Made by a program: the position numbers and the translations under genes. A DNA stretch of 64,000 nt, taken from NCBI GenBank assembly GCA_964572825.1, contig CAZNGS010000005.1:1-64000 (forward strand), in the 5' to 3' direction. This document shows, piece after piece, positions 53,126-62,575 of the stretch (within the stretch, counting starts at the first letter, position 1; each line of letters opens with the position of its first letter). The stretch comes from CAYVBE01 sp964572825 (lineage in GTDB: Bacteria > Planctomycetota > Brocadiia > SM23-32). A model generated the notes under the pieces. The model saw nothing but the letters and a program-made list of their open reading frames with translations. It was not told the DNA's origin and did no database searches.

Positions 53126-54026
53126 TCTCGAAGTCTATCCCCCGGCGAATTGCCTCGCAGACCTGCATGACTTCCCGGGCCGGGCGAACGTCGTGAACCC
53201 GCACCACGTGGCACCCCGCCAGCGCCGCGCAGGCCAGCGTGGCCAGCGTGCCGAACAGTCGTTCCTCCACCGGCAGGTCCAGGATCATCCCCAGCATGGA
53301 CTTGCGGCTGGTTCCCACCATGAGTGGCCTTCCCAGGCTGTGAAACTCGTGCAGACGCCGCAGCAGTTCCAGGTTGTGCCCCAGGGCCTTGCCGAACCCG
53401 AATCCCGGGTCCACGATCAGCTTCTCCTTTCCGATGCCGGCCTCGAGGGCGCAATCCATCCGCTGCCGCAGCCAGCCGATCACGGCGCACACCACCTCCT
53501 CGTACGTGGGGTCCCGCTGCATGGTCCTGGGTGTTCCCTGCATGTGCATCAGGACTACCGGCGCCCCTCGGTCCGCGGCCAGGGCGGCCATGTCCGGGTC
53601 GGTGCGCAATGCGGACACGTCGTTTATCAGCTCCGCCCCGGCGTCCAGGGCCGGCTCCGCCACGGCGGATTTCTGCGTGTCGATACTGACGGGAACGTCC
53701 ACCTGGCCGACGAGTTCCCGAATAACGGGCAGGGTTCGGTCGATCTCCTCCTGCACGGACACCGGCTCGCTGCCGGGCCGTGTGCTCTCCCCGCCCACGT
53801 CGATGATGTCCGCCCCCTCCGCGCACATCGCGCGGGCGTGCTCGACGGCCGCGCGATGGGTGTAGAACCGTCCGCCATCGCTGAAGGAGTCCGGGGTGAC
53901 GTTCAGCACTCCCATGACCAGCGGCCGGGCCTCGGTGTCCAGCGTGCGGCCGGACGGCAGTTCCAGCCGAAAATAGGGCCGCTCGGGCCATGGGCTGCCG
54001 TCCCCATAACTGCTGGTTTGTGCCAT
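53118..54026 (-). CDS. folP: Dihydropteroate synthase
   Basis: 302 residues from ATG 54026. Family blocks are 'VMGVLNVTPDSFSDGG', 'DVGGESTRPGS', 'VSIDTQKSAV', 'INDVSALR', 'VVLMHMQGTPRTMQ' and 'DPGFGFGKALGHN'. It condenses p-aminobenzoate with the pterin diphosphate in folate synthesis. A TTG six codons upstream (54044) is the alternative start. First gene of the folP-cdaA-cdaR-pdxJ-folE run. The order folP before cdaA is common in other bacteria. Confidence 0.96.
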   Translation of the reverse strand: MAQTSSYGDGSPWPERPYFRLELPSGRTLDTEARPLVMGVLNVTPDSFSDGGRFYTHRAAVEHARAMCAEGADIIDVGGESTRPGSEPVSVQEEIDRTLPVIRELVGQVDVPVSIDTQKSAVAEPALDAGAELINDVSALRTDPDMAALAADRGAPVVLMHMQGTPRTMQRDPTYEEVVCAVIGWLRQRMDCALEAGIGKEKLIVDPGFGFGKALGHNLELLRRLHEFHSLGRPLMVGTSRKSMLGMILDLPVEERLFGTLATLACAALAGCHVVRVHDVRPAREVMQVCEAIRRGIDFENG

Positions 54027-54129
54027 GATGCGTTCCCGATACAAGCGAGTGAGAACCGCACCAGGGAATCTAAATCACTGCGCTGCCGATTGCAAGGGTT
54101 TCACGCCTGTTCGGCGCCGCAGGGCGTGC

Positions 54130-55605
54130 TCAAAGCGCCGGCAGTTCCACCGCATCCTGCGTGCGCTTCTGCCAGCGCCGGAGCCGTTCTGCCAGCCTCC
54201 GCATGAGCGGGCGTTTGCCCTGCCGGACCGCCAGGTTCGTTGTCTCGCCGGGGTCCTGCTGGAGATTGTAGAGTTCGTGTTCTCCGTAAGCGTTCCAGTT
54301 CAGCTTCCAGCCGTCCGGCGTGATGACGGTGCGGACGGGCGCCGAGGCCGATGCGGCCAGCTCCTGGCGGGTCCCCAGGGAGGCAAACGGTTCGGGCAAC
54401 TGCTCGGGATTCCGGCTGAGGATCCGCCCGGCCCCGCTGGCGTTGCTGCCGTTCCACTCGATGAAGACATCCTCTTCGGGCGGCGGCTCTGCGGCTTCGA
54501 CGGATTCACGCAGGCTGAAGCCCTGCAGGTGCTCCGGGACCGGCTGTCCCATCAGGTCCAGCAGCGTGGGAACCAGGTCCACCTGGCTGACCGGATGGGC
54601 ATATCGTGCAGGCGACGATCCTCCGGGCAGGCGCATCAGCAGCGGCACGCGCACGGCCTCCTCGAACATCACGCATTTCGCCAGCAGGCCGTGGCTGCCC
54701 ATCATGTCCCCGTGATCGGAGGTGTAGACCACGATCGTCTCGTCCGTCAACTCGCATTCCGCCAGGGCTGCCAGGATGCGTCCCACGTAGGTGTCCACCA
54801 GGCTGCAGAGTCCCCAGTAATTGGCGATCAGCCGCCGCCAGTCGGCCTCGGTCTTCAGGGGCAGGCCGCTGTGACCGTACTCGCGGTAGGCCAGGCGGGC
54901 CATGCGGGCCATCAGCGGTTGGCTGGCATCCGGGAACGCCTCGAAGTTCTCCGGCAGCGCGACCTCATCCGGGTCGTGCTCGTCGTCGCGCGGGCCGAAA
55001 AACGGCATGTGCGGCTCCAGGAAGTTGACGAACAGCACAAAGGGCTGCCGGCGGTTCTCGCGGATGAACCGGGTTGCCTCCCGCGCCAGGAACGCCGGTT
55101 TGCTGAACCGTTCCGGCAGGCGGGCCGTCTCGGCGCGCCCGAAGGTATTTCCCTCCGAGGGGGCGAACCCGTTCTCCACCAGGAAGTGGTGGTAGCTGGA
55201 GCGGGCGCTGCGATCCCGCCTCGGGCTGTAGTAGCCCCGGTACATGTCTTCAATGCTGCGCCATTGCTGGAAGCCATGCTGGGCGAATACCTCGTCTCCC
55301 AGGTGCCACTTGCCGTGGTAGGCCGTGGCGTAATCGTCGTGCAGCATCTCCGGCAGACAGCGGACGTCCGGCGGCAGTGGCACGTTGTTGGCGGTGCACC
55401 CGGTGGTGTGGGGGTAGAGGCCGGTCAGAAGCGTTGAGCGGGACGGGGTGCACACGGGCTGCGTGACGTAGGCGCGGTCGAAGACGACGCTCTCCCCCGC
55501 CAGTCGGTTCAGGTTGGGCGTCCGGATGCGGTGGTTTCCGTACGCGCCCATCGTGTCGTAGCGTTGCTCATCGGTGAAAAGAAACAGCAGGTTCGGGGGT
55601 CTCAC
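54130..55605 (-). CDS. Sulfatase (type I, formylglycine-dependent)
   Basis: 491 residues from GTG 55605, with GGAGG 5 nt upstream; an in-frame ATG at 55725 would add 40 non-homologous residues. Metal site D12 in 'FLFTDEQRYD'; formylglycine motif C52-T-P-S-R56 in 'VCTPSRSTLLTG'; 'YHGKWHLGDE' and 'VVYTSDHGDMMGSHGLL' are further active-site blocks. No signal peptide from this start. It is related to but distinct from the sulfatase at 19408 (CTPSR rather than CCPTR). It faces queA divergently and precedes folP by about 100 nt. Confidence 0.92.
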   Translation of the reverse strand: MRPPNLLFLFTDEQRYDTMGAYGNHRIRTPNLNRLAGESVVFDRAYVTQPVCTPSRSTLLTGLYPHTTGCTANNVPLPPDVRCLPEMLHDDYATAYHGKWHLGDEVFAQHGFQQWRSIEDMYRGYYSPRRDRSARSSYHHFLVENGFAPSEGNTFGRAETARLPERFSKPAFLAREATRFIRENRRQPFVLFVNFLEPHMPFFGPRDDEHDPDEVALPENFEAFPDASQPLMARMARLAYREYGHSGLPLKTEADWRRLIANYWGLCSLVDTYVGRILAALAECELTDETIVVYTSDHGDMMGSHGLLAKCVMFEEAVRVPLLMRLPGGSSPARYAHPVSQVDLVPTLLDLMGQPVPEHLQGFSLRESVEAAEPPPEEDVFIEWNGSNASGAGRILSRNPEQLPEPFASLGTRQELAASASAPVRTVITPDGWKLNWNAYGEHELYNLQQDPGETTNLAVRQGKRPLMRRLAERLRRWQKRTQDAVELPAL

Positions 55606-55699
55606 GTCGGCCTCCTCTCCGGGAAAATCCGTCCACGCCCGTGGGGAGCTACGATAGAGGCGCGCGCCGAAACTGTCAACCTGCGCCGTCCCCTCCGGC

Positions 55700-55730
55700 T
55701 TGTCGATTGGGGGAGTTTCTGGCATATTCT
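55700..55730 (+). promoter_or_regulatory. Weak promoter candidate for queA
   Basis: TTGTCG with, 19 nt later, TATTCT (or CATATT at 17 nt) in the gap between the sulfatase and queA. Hexamers and spacing are imperfect. Confidence 0.25.
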
Positions 55731-55763
55731 ATGTGTGCCGACCCATCCGCCGGAGGTCTCCAT

Positions 55764-56834
55764 GTGATCCGAACGGCCCTGTTCGACTATGAATTGCCCG
55801 AGGAGTTGATCGCGGCCGTTCCGGCCGACCGGCGCGATCAGTCCCGCCTGCTGGTGCTGCAGCGGGGCACGGGCCGGGTGCGCCACGGTCGGTTCTCCGG
55901 GTTGCCGGATCACCTCCGGGGCGGAGACCTGCTGGTGATGAACGATGCCCGCGTGCTGCCCGCCCGGCTGGAGGCCCGCCGGCAGACGGGAGGCCGGGTG
56001 GAGGTGCTGCTGATTCGCCGCGCGGAGTCCGATTCCGAAGCGGGGCGGGAGGTCTGGAATGCGATGCTGGGAAGCTCCGGCAGCCTGCGGGAGCAGGAGG
56101 TCCTGCACCTGGAGGGTACGTCGGTCTCTGTGGAGCTGCTGGAGCAGCGTGCGGACGGCTCCTGGACGGTCGCATTCCCCGCCGGCTGCACGGAGCGTGT
56201 CCTTGAGGGCGGCCGAATGCCCCTGCCGCCTTACGTGATGAAGGCCCGCCGGCGCCGGGGCATGCCGGAGCAGATGCCGGAGCTGGACAGGGACCGCTAC
56301 CAGACGGTCTTCGCGCGCCGGACGGGGGCCGTGGCCGCGCCCACCGCCGGGCTGCACTTCACCGACGAGCTTCTGGAGCGCATCCGCGGGGCGGGTGTGG
56401 AGGTGCGCACGCTGTCCCTGCTGGTCGGGCCGGGGACTTTCCGTCCGGTCCGCGCGGAGCGGGTGGAGGATCACCACCTGGAAGCGGAGTTCTTCGAGCT
56501 GCCCGCGGCGACGGCCCGCGCGGTTGCCCGCGCCCTGAGAGAGAAACGGCGGGTCATCGCCACGGGCACCACCACCTGCCGGGTGCTGGAATACGTTGCC
56601 CGGAGCGGCCGGTGGGAGGAGCAGCAGCAGGGCTGGACCGACCTCTACATCTACCCGCCGTTCGAGTTCCGCGTGGTGGGAGGGTTGATCACCAATTTCC
56701 ATCTCCCCCGCAGCACGCTGCTCATGCTCGTGGCCGCTTTCGCGGGCAGGGAGCGCGTGCTGGCAGCCTACCGCGAGGCGGTCCGGCGGGGTTACCGGTT
56801 CTACAGCTACGGCGACGCCATGTTCATCCACTGA
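55764..56834 (+). CDS. queA: S-adenosylmethionine:tRNA ribosyltransferase-isomerase
   Basis: 356 residues from GTG 55764 with CGGAGG 7 nt upstream; the longer frame is open but not conserved. It transfers the ribosyl part of SAM to preQ1-tRNA to form epoxyqueuosine. Markers are 'FDYELPEELIA', 'DLLVMNDARVLPARL', 'AVAAPTAGLHFT', 'VLEYVAR', 'IYPPFEFRVVGGLITNFH' and 'PRSTLLMLVAAF'. First gene of a queA-tgt-yajC unit; tgt begins 13 nt after its stop. Confidence 0.96.
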   Translation: MIRTALFDYELPEELIAAVPADRRDQSRLLVLQRGTGRVRHGRFSGLPDHLRGGDLLVMNDARVLPARLEARRQTGGRVEVLLIRRAESDSEAGREVWNAMLGSSGSLREQEVLHLEGTSVSVELLEQRADGSWTVAFPAGCTERVLEGGRMPLPPYVMKARRRRGMPEQMPELDRDRYQTVFARRTGAVAAPTAGLHFTDELLERIRGAGVEVRTLSLLVGPGTFRPVRAERVEDHHLEAEFFELPAATARAVARALREKRRVIATGTTTCRVLEYVARSGRWEEQQQGWTDLYIYPPFEFRVVGGLITNFHLPRSTLLMLVAAFAGRERVLAAYREAVRRGYRFYSYGDAMFIH

Positions 56835-56847
56835 CCGGGGAAGGCCG

Positions 56848-57966
56848 ATGGAATTCCAGGTTACGGCGCGGGACAGGGAGACCCACGCCAGAACGTGCCG
56901 GTTGTGCCTGCCCTCGGGGGTGGTGGAAACCCCCGCTTTCATGCCCGTCGGCAGCCGGGGGACGGTGCGCGGGCTGACAGCTCCGCAACTCCGGGAATGC
57001 GGCGCCCAGATGCTGCTGGCCAACGCCTACCACCTGGCGCTGAGGCCGGGTGCGGGGGCCGTGGCCGACCTGGGCGGGCTGCACCGCTTTATGGCCTGGG
57101 ACGGCCCCATCCTGACCGACAGCGGCGGCTACCAGGTATTCTCCCTGGCGCAGCACTGCCGAATCACGCGGGACGGGGTGGCTTTCCGCAGTCCCGTCGA
57201 CGGGGCGGAGCTTTTCCTGGGACCGGCCGAGTGCATGCGTATCCAGGGCCTCCTGGGGGCGGACATCGCCATGGCCCTGGACCACTGTCCCCCGTATCCG
57301 TGTGAGCGAGATCTGGCCGAGGAGGCCGTCCGGCGCACTTTGCGCTGGAGCGCCGATTGCCTGAACGCCCACGACCGGCAGGACCAGGCGCTGTTCGGCA
57401 TCGTGCAGGGCAGCGTTTTTGAAGAGCTGAGGGCGGACAGTGCCCGGCGCACCGTGGCGCTGGGCTTCGACGGGTACGCCATCGGCGGCGTCAGCGTGGG
57501 TGAGAGCGATGAACTGCGGCGAGAAACGGTCGCTTTTACCGCGCCGCTTCTGCCCGACGACAGCCCGCGCTACCTGATGGGAGTGGGCTTTCCGCCGGAC
57601 CTGGTGACGGCGGTGGAGCAGGGGATCGACCTGTTCGACTGCGTGGCGCCCACGCGGATGGGCAGGAACGCTACGGCGTTTACGTCTGCGGGGCGTTTGC
57701 GCCTGCGCAACAGCGCCCACCGCGAGGACCCCCGGCCGGTCCAGGAAGGTTGCGGGTGCCCCTGTTGTCGGTTATACTCACGCGCGTATCTGAACCACCT
57801 TTTCCGCATGGGCGAGATGCTGGGGCCCGTGCTTCTGAGCATACACAACTTGAGTTTCTACGCCGACCTGATGCGCCGGATCCGCCGGGCCATCGGGAAG
57901 GGAGAGTTTGTGCGGTTCCGGCGGGCCTTCGTGGCAGCCTACTCCAGTGGGAAGGACGATCGATGA
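56848..57966 (+). CDS. tgt: tRNA-guanine transglycosylase
   Basis: 372 residues. It exchanges guanine-34 for preQ1 in tRNAs with GUN anticodons. Active-site Asp in 'ILTDSGGYQVFSLAQ', base pocket 'GIVQGSVFEELR' and 'GYAIGGVSVGE', nucleophile region 'LFDCVAPTRMGRNA', and zinc ligands in 'CGCPCCRLYSRAYLNHLF'. It makes queuosine together with queA just upstream. Its TGA overlaps the yajC start in ATGA. Confidence 0.97.
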   Translation: MEFQVTARDRETHARTCRLCLPSGVVETPAFMPVGSRGTVRGLTAPQLRECGAQMLLANAYHLALRPGAGAVADLGGLHRFMAWDGPILTDSGGYQVFSLAQHCRITRDGVAFRSPVDGAELFLGPAECMRIQGLLGADIAMALDHCPPYPCERDLAEEAVRRTLRWSADCLNAHDRQDQALFGIVQGSVFEELRADSARRTVALGFDGYAIGGVSVGESDELRRETVAFTAPLLPDDSPRYLMGVGFPPDLVTAVEQGIDLFDCVAPTRMGRNATAFTSAGRLRLRNSAHREDPRPVQEGCGCPCCRLYSRAYLNHLFRMGEMLGPVLLSIHNLSFYADLMRRIRRAIGKGEFVRFRRAFVAAYSSGKDDR

Positions 57967-58337
57967 ACGCGTTGATAGCTGACCTGGTGATTATCGCCGC
58001 CGAAGCAGGGGGACAGGGCGCGGCAGAAGGCGGCGGAGGACAGCAGCAGGCCGATGGCCTTCAACCCATATGGACTCTCGTGCTGCTCGGCGGCATCCTC
58101 GTGCTGTTCCTCTGGTTCACGCACCGCTCCCAGAAAAAGCGCCAGCAGCAGCGCCAGGACATGCTGGACAGCCTCCAGCCCAAAGACGACGTGGTGACCA
58201 TCGGGGGCATTCACGGGCGCATCGTGCGGATCGAGGACGACCAGGTCGTCCTGCGCATCGACACGGATAAGGACATCAAGATATCCATCGCCAAGAGCGG
58301 TATCGGCCGGAAAGCCGGCGAAGAGCCCGAGGAATAG
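57963..58337 (+). CDS. yajC: Preprotein translocase subunit YajC
   Basis: 124 residues from ATG 57963, overlapping the tgt stop. A short Gly/Gln-rich periplasmic N-terminus is followed by one TM (residues ~36-53, 'IWTLVLLGGILVLFLWF') and then a basic, cytoplasmic SecYEG-associated tail ('RSQKKRQQQRQDML', 'DDVVTIGGIHGRIVRIED'). queA-tgt-yajC is a widespread order and usually continues into secD-secF; here a metallophosphoesterase follows instead. Confidence 0.93.
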   Translation: MNALIADLVIIAAEAGGQGAAEGGGGQQQADGLQPIWTLVLLGGILVLFLWFTHRSQKKRQQQRQDMLDSLQPKDDVVTIGGIHGRIVRIEDDQVVLRIDTDKDIKISIAKSGIGRKAGEEPEE

Positions 58338-58433
58338 CGGTTCGGCGCGCCGCTTCGACCGTATCCTCAACGGCCTCCTTCAGCACTATTGGCACCCCTG
58401 CACCCTATGCCGTCCCCACAGGTGAGCGCGGCC

Positions 58434-59135
58434 ATGAAGGTATTCGCCATCGGTGACCTGCATCTCTCCCTTTCGGGCGAGAAACCCATGGACGTCTTCG
58501 GCCCGGAATGGGAGAGCCACGCGGAACTGCTGGAGCGGAACTGGCGCGGCTGCGTGGGTGCCGACGACCTGGTGCTGCTGTGTGGGGACCTGAGCTGGGC
58601 GATGAGCCTTGAGGAGGCACGTCCGGCCCTCGATTTCATCAACTCGTTGCCCGGGGTCAAGTACTTCATCCGGGGTAACCACGATTACTGGTGCACGCGC
58701 CCGGGCCGGGTGCGGGAGAGCCTGGGTCCATCCATGCACCTGGTGAGGTTCGACGCGGACGTGTACCGGGGGGTGGGCATCTGCGGGGTGCGGGGCTGGC
58801 TCATGCCGGGCCACCCCGAGTATGAGCCGGAGCGTGATGACCGGCACTGGCGCCGCGCCCGTCTCCGGCTGCAACTCTCCCTGGACGCGCTTCAAGCGCT
58901 GGATTGGGACGTGGCGGCGGCCATGTTCCACTATCCGCCTTGTGACGCCGAACACAGCACGGACCTGTGCCGCATGATCGCCCGGGGCGGGGTGCGCCAT
59001 TGTGTGTACGGTCATCTCCATGGGGAGGACGCGCGAGGGGCCTTCGAGGGAGAGCGGGACGGGGTGCGGATTCGTTGCGTCAGTGCGGACCACGTCGGCT
59101 TTTGCCCCCTGCTTCTGTTCCGCCGTCCGGAGTGA
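58434..59135 (+). CDS. Calcineurin-like metallophosphoesterase
   Basis: 233 residues from ATG 58434. Dimetal motifs are intact: 'GDLHLS', 'LCGDLSWAM', 'FIRGNHDYW', 'AMFHYPP' and 'YGHLHGED'. It belongs to the predicted phosphohydrolase class with no known specific substrate. The open frame extends 15 codons upstream, but an AGGTGAG site and the motif position support ATG 58434. About 96 nt after yajC. Confidence 0.9.
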   Translation: MKVFAIGDLHLSLSGEKPMDVFGPEWESHAELLERNWRGCVGADDLVLLCGDLSWAMSLEEARPALDFINSLPGVKYFIRGNHDYWCTRPGRVRESLGPSMHLVRFDADVYRGVGICGVRGWLMPGHPEYEPERDDRHWRRARLRLQLSLDALQALDWDVAAAMFHYPPCDAEHSTDLCRMIARGGVRHCVYGHLHGEDARGAFEGERDGVRIRCVSADHVGFCPLLLFRRPE

Positions 59136-59144
59136 AAGGGCTTC

Positions 59145-59173
59145 TTTCATCCCCTTACCGTGTGGATTATAAT
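59145..59173 (+). promoter_or_regulatory. Promoter candidate for the DUF4175-like gene
   Basis: TTTCAT, a 17-nt spacer and a perfect TATAAT, placing a start about 84 nt before ATG 59264. Confidence 0.45.
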
Positions 59174-59263
59174 AGTGGTAGGCGGGTATCAGGAGCGGTC
59201 CGCAGTCCGCGACCGCGGACGGCGGTGCGCGGGCAGGCGGCAGTCCCCCCGGAGGGGTTAAAG

Positions 59264-62200
59264 ATGGCCACGAGCGAATCCCCGGAACAACCACGGGACT
59301 TCGTCCTGGACAGGATCGATTCCATCCGCCGGTCCGCGACTTTCTGGCGGATGGGATGGGGGTACCTCTGGACCGTGCTGCTGGTGGTGGGGCTGGTCTT
59401 TCTGGGTGTTCTGCTGGATCACCTGTTCGTGTTGCAGCGGGGGGCCCGCATGGCCTTTCTGCAGGCCTTTCTGTTCGCATGCGGCGGGGGGTTGCTTGCC
59501 GCCACGCTTTACCCGGTGCTCAGGAATCTGGGACGTCTCTACGTGGCGCGCCGGATCGAGCAGCGCGAGCCGGAGCTGGGCAACGCCCTGATTAGCTACC
59601 TGCAGGTGCGCCGGGACCCCCGTGTGCCCACGGAGGTGAAGCGTTTGCTGGCCCGCAAGGCGCAGGGCCACGTCCGCTCGGCAGACACGGGCGTGGCCGT
59701 GGATTTCTCGCCTTTCGTGCGGATGGTCGCCGTTGTGTCGGCCGTCATCATCATCTTCGTGGTCTATGCCGTTTTCTCTCCCAAGAGCACGCCGGTCAGC
59801 ATGGCCCGACTGTTCCGGCCGAAGGCGGACATCCTGCCTCCCACCGCCACCCGCCTGACGAACATCGAGCCGGGCGATATGTACGTAATCGAGGGGGACA
59901 GACCCACCCTTGAGGTCAGGGTGGATGGTGCAAGGCCGGCGAGCGTTTACGCCGTCTGGGACGGGCAGAGCTTCCAGGGACGCACCCTTTTGCTCTCCAG
60001 TTCGGAGTCCGGATTGTGGCGGACGGTTTTCCCTCCCGTACTGGAGGATGGCGGCTACACCGTCCGGGCGGGCGATACGCGGAGCGAGCGTCTCGCCATC
60101 GAGGTTCTGCCGGAGCCGATCGTGGAGAAGCTGCGCCTCCAGGTGCGCCCGCCCGAATACACCGGCCTGCCGACCGGAACGGTCACGGACGGGGACGTGC
60201 AGGCCGTCAAGGGCAGCCGGGTCACCGTGCAGGTCTCCACCAATCTCCCCCCGGGCCGGGGCGCCCTGGAGTTCGGGTCGGGACTGCGCGTCGTGCTGGA
60301 TGCCGCGCCCGACGCCGCGCAACTGACGGGACAGTTTACGGTGCTACGCTCGGACACCTACCAGGTGCGTTTCCAGACGCAGCCGTATCCGGGGGGCAAG
60401 ACGTTCCAGAACCGCAACCCCTTGCAGTTCACCCTGACCTGCCTGGAAGACAGGGCGCCGCAGGTCCAGCTCCACGGCCCGGCTGACGGTCTGGCAGTCT
60501 CGCCCGAGGATACGGTGCCGCTCGAATACACCGCTTCCGACGATTTTGGCCTGGACCGCGTCGTGCTGCGTTCCTCGGTGTGGGGGGTCTCCCGTTCGCC
60601 GCTTACCGTGGCCGAGAACCCGGGCAGGCGACAGGAGGCCGCAGAATTCAACTGGCACTTGGCCGAACTTGATCTGACTGCCGGCCAGGTTGTCACCTAC
60701 TATCTGGAGGCCGTGGACAGGCACCAACCCGATGCGCAGACAGGGCGCAGCGAGACGCGGCGACTGGTCGTGAGGCGGGACGAGGATTTGATGGAGGCGC
60801 CCGAACCGGAAGAAGGCCAACAGCCTCAAGAAACCCCGCCCGGGCAGGAGCCGCATGCCGCCGAGGAGTCGGTCTCGGATGAGGCGGACGAAGCGCGACG
60901 GGCCGAGGAGGTGGTCCGGCGCATCCGGGATATGCTGCGGGAACGCGGGGACGCCACGGAAGCGTCGTCCCCTCCGGATGAGCGGACGCAGGAATCCGAA
61001 GCGCAGGAGGGGCGTCCGGGTGACGAGAGGGCGCCGGGTGAGCCCCGGCAGCAGGGCCTCGAGGGGGAGGGGCCTGACCGGGGCCTCGCAGGGGACCGCG
61101 AGCGCGGCGATCGGCAGGTCGCCGGTACGGAGTCCCGAGCGGATGGCCGTCGGGAGGGGGCCGGCGAGGCAGAAGGGGCGCAACGCGCAGGAAGCCAGGA
61201 TGGACAGGGGGAGGCAGGCTCCGAAGAGGGTTCCGAGCCCCGGCACGAAGGCACGCAGGACACCGGTGCCCCGGAGAGTCGTGAGGCAGGACAAAGACAG
61301 GGGCGCGAGGGCGGCCAGCGGGACGAGGGCGACCGCGCCGGCGGCGGAGCCGACTCCGCAGGGGCCGAGACTCAGCAGGAGCGCGCCGGGCGCGAGGGAA
61401 GTCGGGGTGCCGAGGGGACACCCGAAGGGTCGGATGGCGGCGGTCGGCCGGGGGAGCGGGATCAGCGGTCGGGCTCCACCGGAGAGCCGGGCGCCGGGGC
61501 GGATGGGCCCGCGGAGGCCGAAGGGTCCGCAGATAGGGGGAGAGAACGGCCGGAAGGCGGCACCGGCGGCCGGCCGGGACAAGGCGAGGGGCAGGGCGAG
61601 GCGGCATCAGGCGCACAGGAGCAGGGCCAGCAGCCCGCTGCGGAGGGAACCGGGGACGGCCGGGCGCAGCCCGAGGACCGAGGGGCCGGTGGCGCTTCGG
61701 GAACCGGGGAGGAATCCCCTGATGAGAAGTCCACCGGTTCCGGCGAGGGTCCCGGGCAGCGCGGCGCGGACCCCGAGCGACGGAGCGAGCGCGGGGACGG
61801 CGGCGCGGGAACCTCCGGTGGGCGTGCGGCCGATTCCGCCGGTCAGGGGCAGCGTCCAGAGGCGGCGGACCGCGAGAGGGGCGCCGGCAGTCCCGGTGCC
61901 GCCGGGGAGGGCGGTTTGCCCGGGCAGGGACAGCAGGCCGCAGAGCCGGGTCAGGGAGCGGATGGCTCGGCCGGATCGCGCGGCGAAGCCGCCGGGGCAG
62001 AGTCCGGGTCGGCCGAAGGGGGGACGGCGACACGGCAAGACGCCGGGGGCACGGGAGGTGACGCGGGGCGCGGGTCGAGCACGGGCGCCGACAGGGGGAG
62101 CAGCGGCGCCACCCAATCCGGGCGGGCGGACCGGGGTGGCTCTTCCGGAGACGGGGTCGCCAGACTTCCGGCGGAAGGCGCCCCGGAAGACGAGTTGCCT

Positions 62201-62575
62201 GAAGGAGACCTGGAACCCATCCTTGACGAAGTCGAGGGGATGCTGGAGGAGGATCGAATACCGCCGAAGTTCCTGGAAGACCTGAGTCTGGACCGCGAGG
62301 GGCTGCGGGAGTTGATCCAGGAGCTTCGAAAGAGAAAGCGGGACGCTGCGGAACGCGACGCTGAGGAGCAGAAACCCCAACAGATCGACGAGCAGGCGCG
62401 GGTCCTCTCGGGAGCGGACGCCGTGTCCTCTACCGTGAGGCTCGCCGACGGTCTGCCGGAAGAAGTAACTCCGGACGATCTCCGCAGCCGTTTCGAGGGG
62501 GCACGACAGAGGCTTTCCGAGCGCTACCGGGACATCGTAGGCCAGTACTACAAGGCACTTTCCGAGGAAGAATGA
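59264..62575 (+). CDS. DUF4175-like membrane protein with giant low-complexity region
   Basis: 1103 residues from ATG 59264 (GGAGGGG site). Three TM segments lie near the N-terminus (about 32-52, 62-84, 151-172). The large extracytoplasmic region (about 175-505) has repeated Ig-like motifs ('TRLTNIEPGDMYVIEGD', 'LRLQVRPPEYTGLP', 'LEYTASDDFGLDRVVL'). A hydrophilic stretch of about 470 residues of Gly, Glu, Gln, Arg, Ala and Ser (about 512-980) precedes a conserved helical end ('DLEPILDEVEGMLEE', 'RQRLSERYRDIVGQYYKAL'). The layout resembles DUF4175 proteins of planctomycetes and relatives, often near MoxR/DUF58 genes, none here. Its stop overlaps the nadB start. Confidence 0.75.
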   Translation: MATSESPEQPRDFVLDRIDSIRRSATFWRMGWGYLWTVLLVVGLVFLGVLLDHLFVLQRGARMAFLQAFLFACGGGLLAATLYPVLRNLGRLYVARRIEQREPELGNALISYLQVRRDPRVPTEVKRLLARKAQGHVRSADTGVAVDFSPFVRMVAVVSAVIIIFVVYAVFSPKSTPVSMARLFRPKADILPPTATRLTNIEPGDMYVIEGDRPTLEVRVDGARPASVYAVWDGQSFQGRTLLLSSSESGLWRTVFPPVLEDGGYTVRAGDTRSERLAIEVLPEPIVEKLRLQVRPPEYTGLPTGTVTDGDVQAVKGSRVTVQVSTNLPPGRGALEFGSGLRVVLDAAPDAAQLTGQFTVLRSDTYQVRFQTQPYPGGKTFQNRNPLQFTLTCLEDRAPQVQLHGPADGLAVSPEDTVPLEYTASDDFGLDRVVLRSSVWGVSRSPLTVAENPGRRQEAAEFNWHLAELDLTAGQVVTYYLEAVDRHQPDAQTGRSETRRLVVRRDEDLMEAPEPEEGQQPQETPPGQEPHAAEESVSDEADEARRAEEVVRRIRDMLRERGDATEASSPPDERTQESEAQEGRPGDERAPGEPRQQGLEGEGPDRGLAGDRERGDRQVAGTESRADGRREGAGEAEGAQRAGSQDGQGEAGSEEGSEPRHEGTQDTGAPESREAGQRQGREGGQRDEGDRAGGGADSAGAETQQERAGREGSRGAEGTPEGSDGGGRPGERDQRSGSTGEPGAGADGPAEAEGSADRGRERPEGGTGGRPGQGEGQGEAASGAQEQGQQPAAEGTGDGRAQPEDRGAGGASGTGEESPDEKSTGSGEGPGQRGADPERRSERGDGGAGTSGGRAADSAGQGQRPEAADRERGAGSPGAAGEGGLPGQGQQAAEPGQGADGSAGSRGEAAGAESGSAEGGTATRQDAGGTGGDAGRGSSTGADRGSSGATQSGRADRGGSSGDGVARLPAEGAPEDELPEGDLEPILDEVEGMLEEDRIPPKFLEDLSLDREGLRELIQELRKRKRDAAERDAEEQKPQQIDEQARVLSGADAVSSTVRLADGLPEEVTPDDLRSRFEGARQRLSERYRDIVGQYYKALSEEE
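60790..62200 (+). repeat. Low-complexity purine-rich coding segment (Gly/Glu/Gln/Arg)
   Basis: About 1.4 kb inside the DUF4175-like gene, strongly G/A-biased on the + strand and made of short imperfect units coding for runs such as 'GQGEGQGEAASGAQEQGQQ'. No fixed repeat period is visible by eye. Other frames are also open because of the composition and should not be read as genes. Confidence 0.75.

Noticed and set aside
60855..62285. Second plus-strand open frame inside the DUF4175-like gene (Arg/Pro/Gly-rich)
   Set aside because: Stays open only because of the biased composition of the low-complexity segment.
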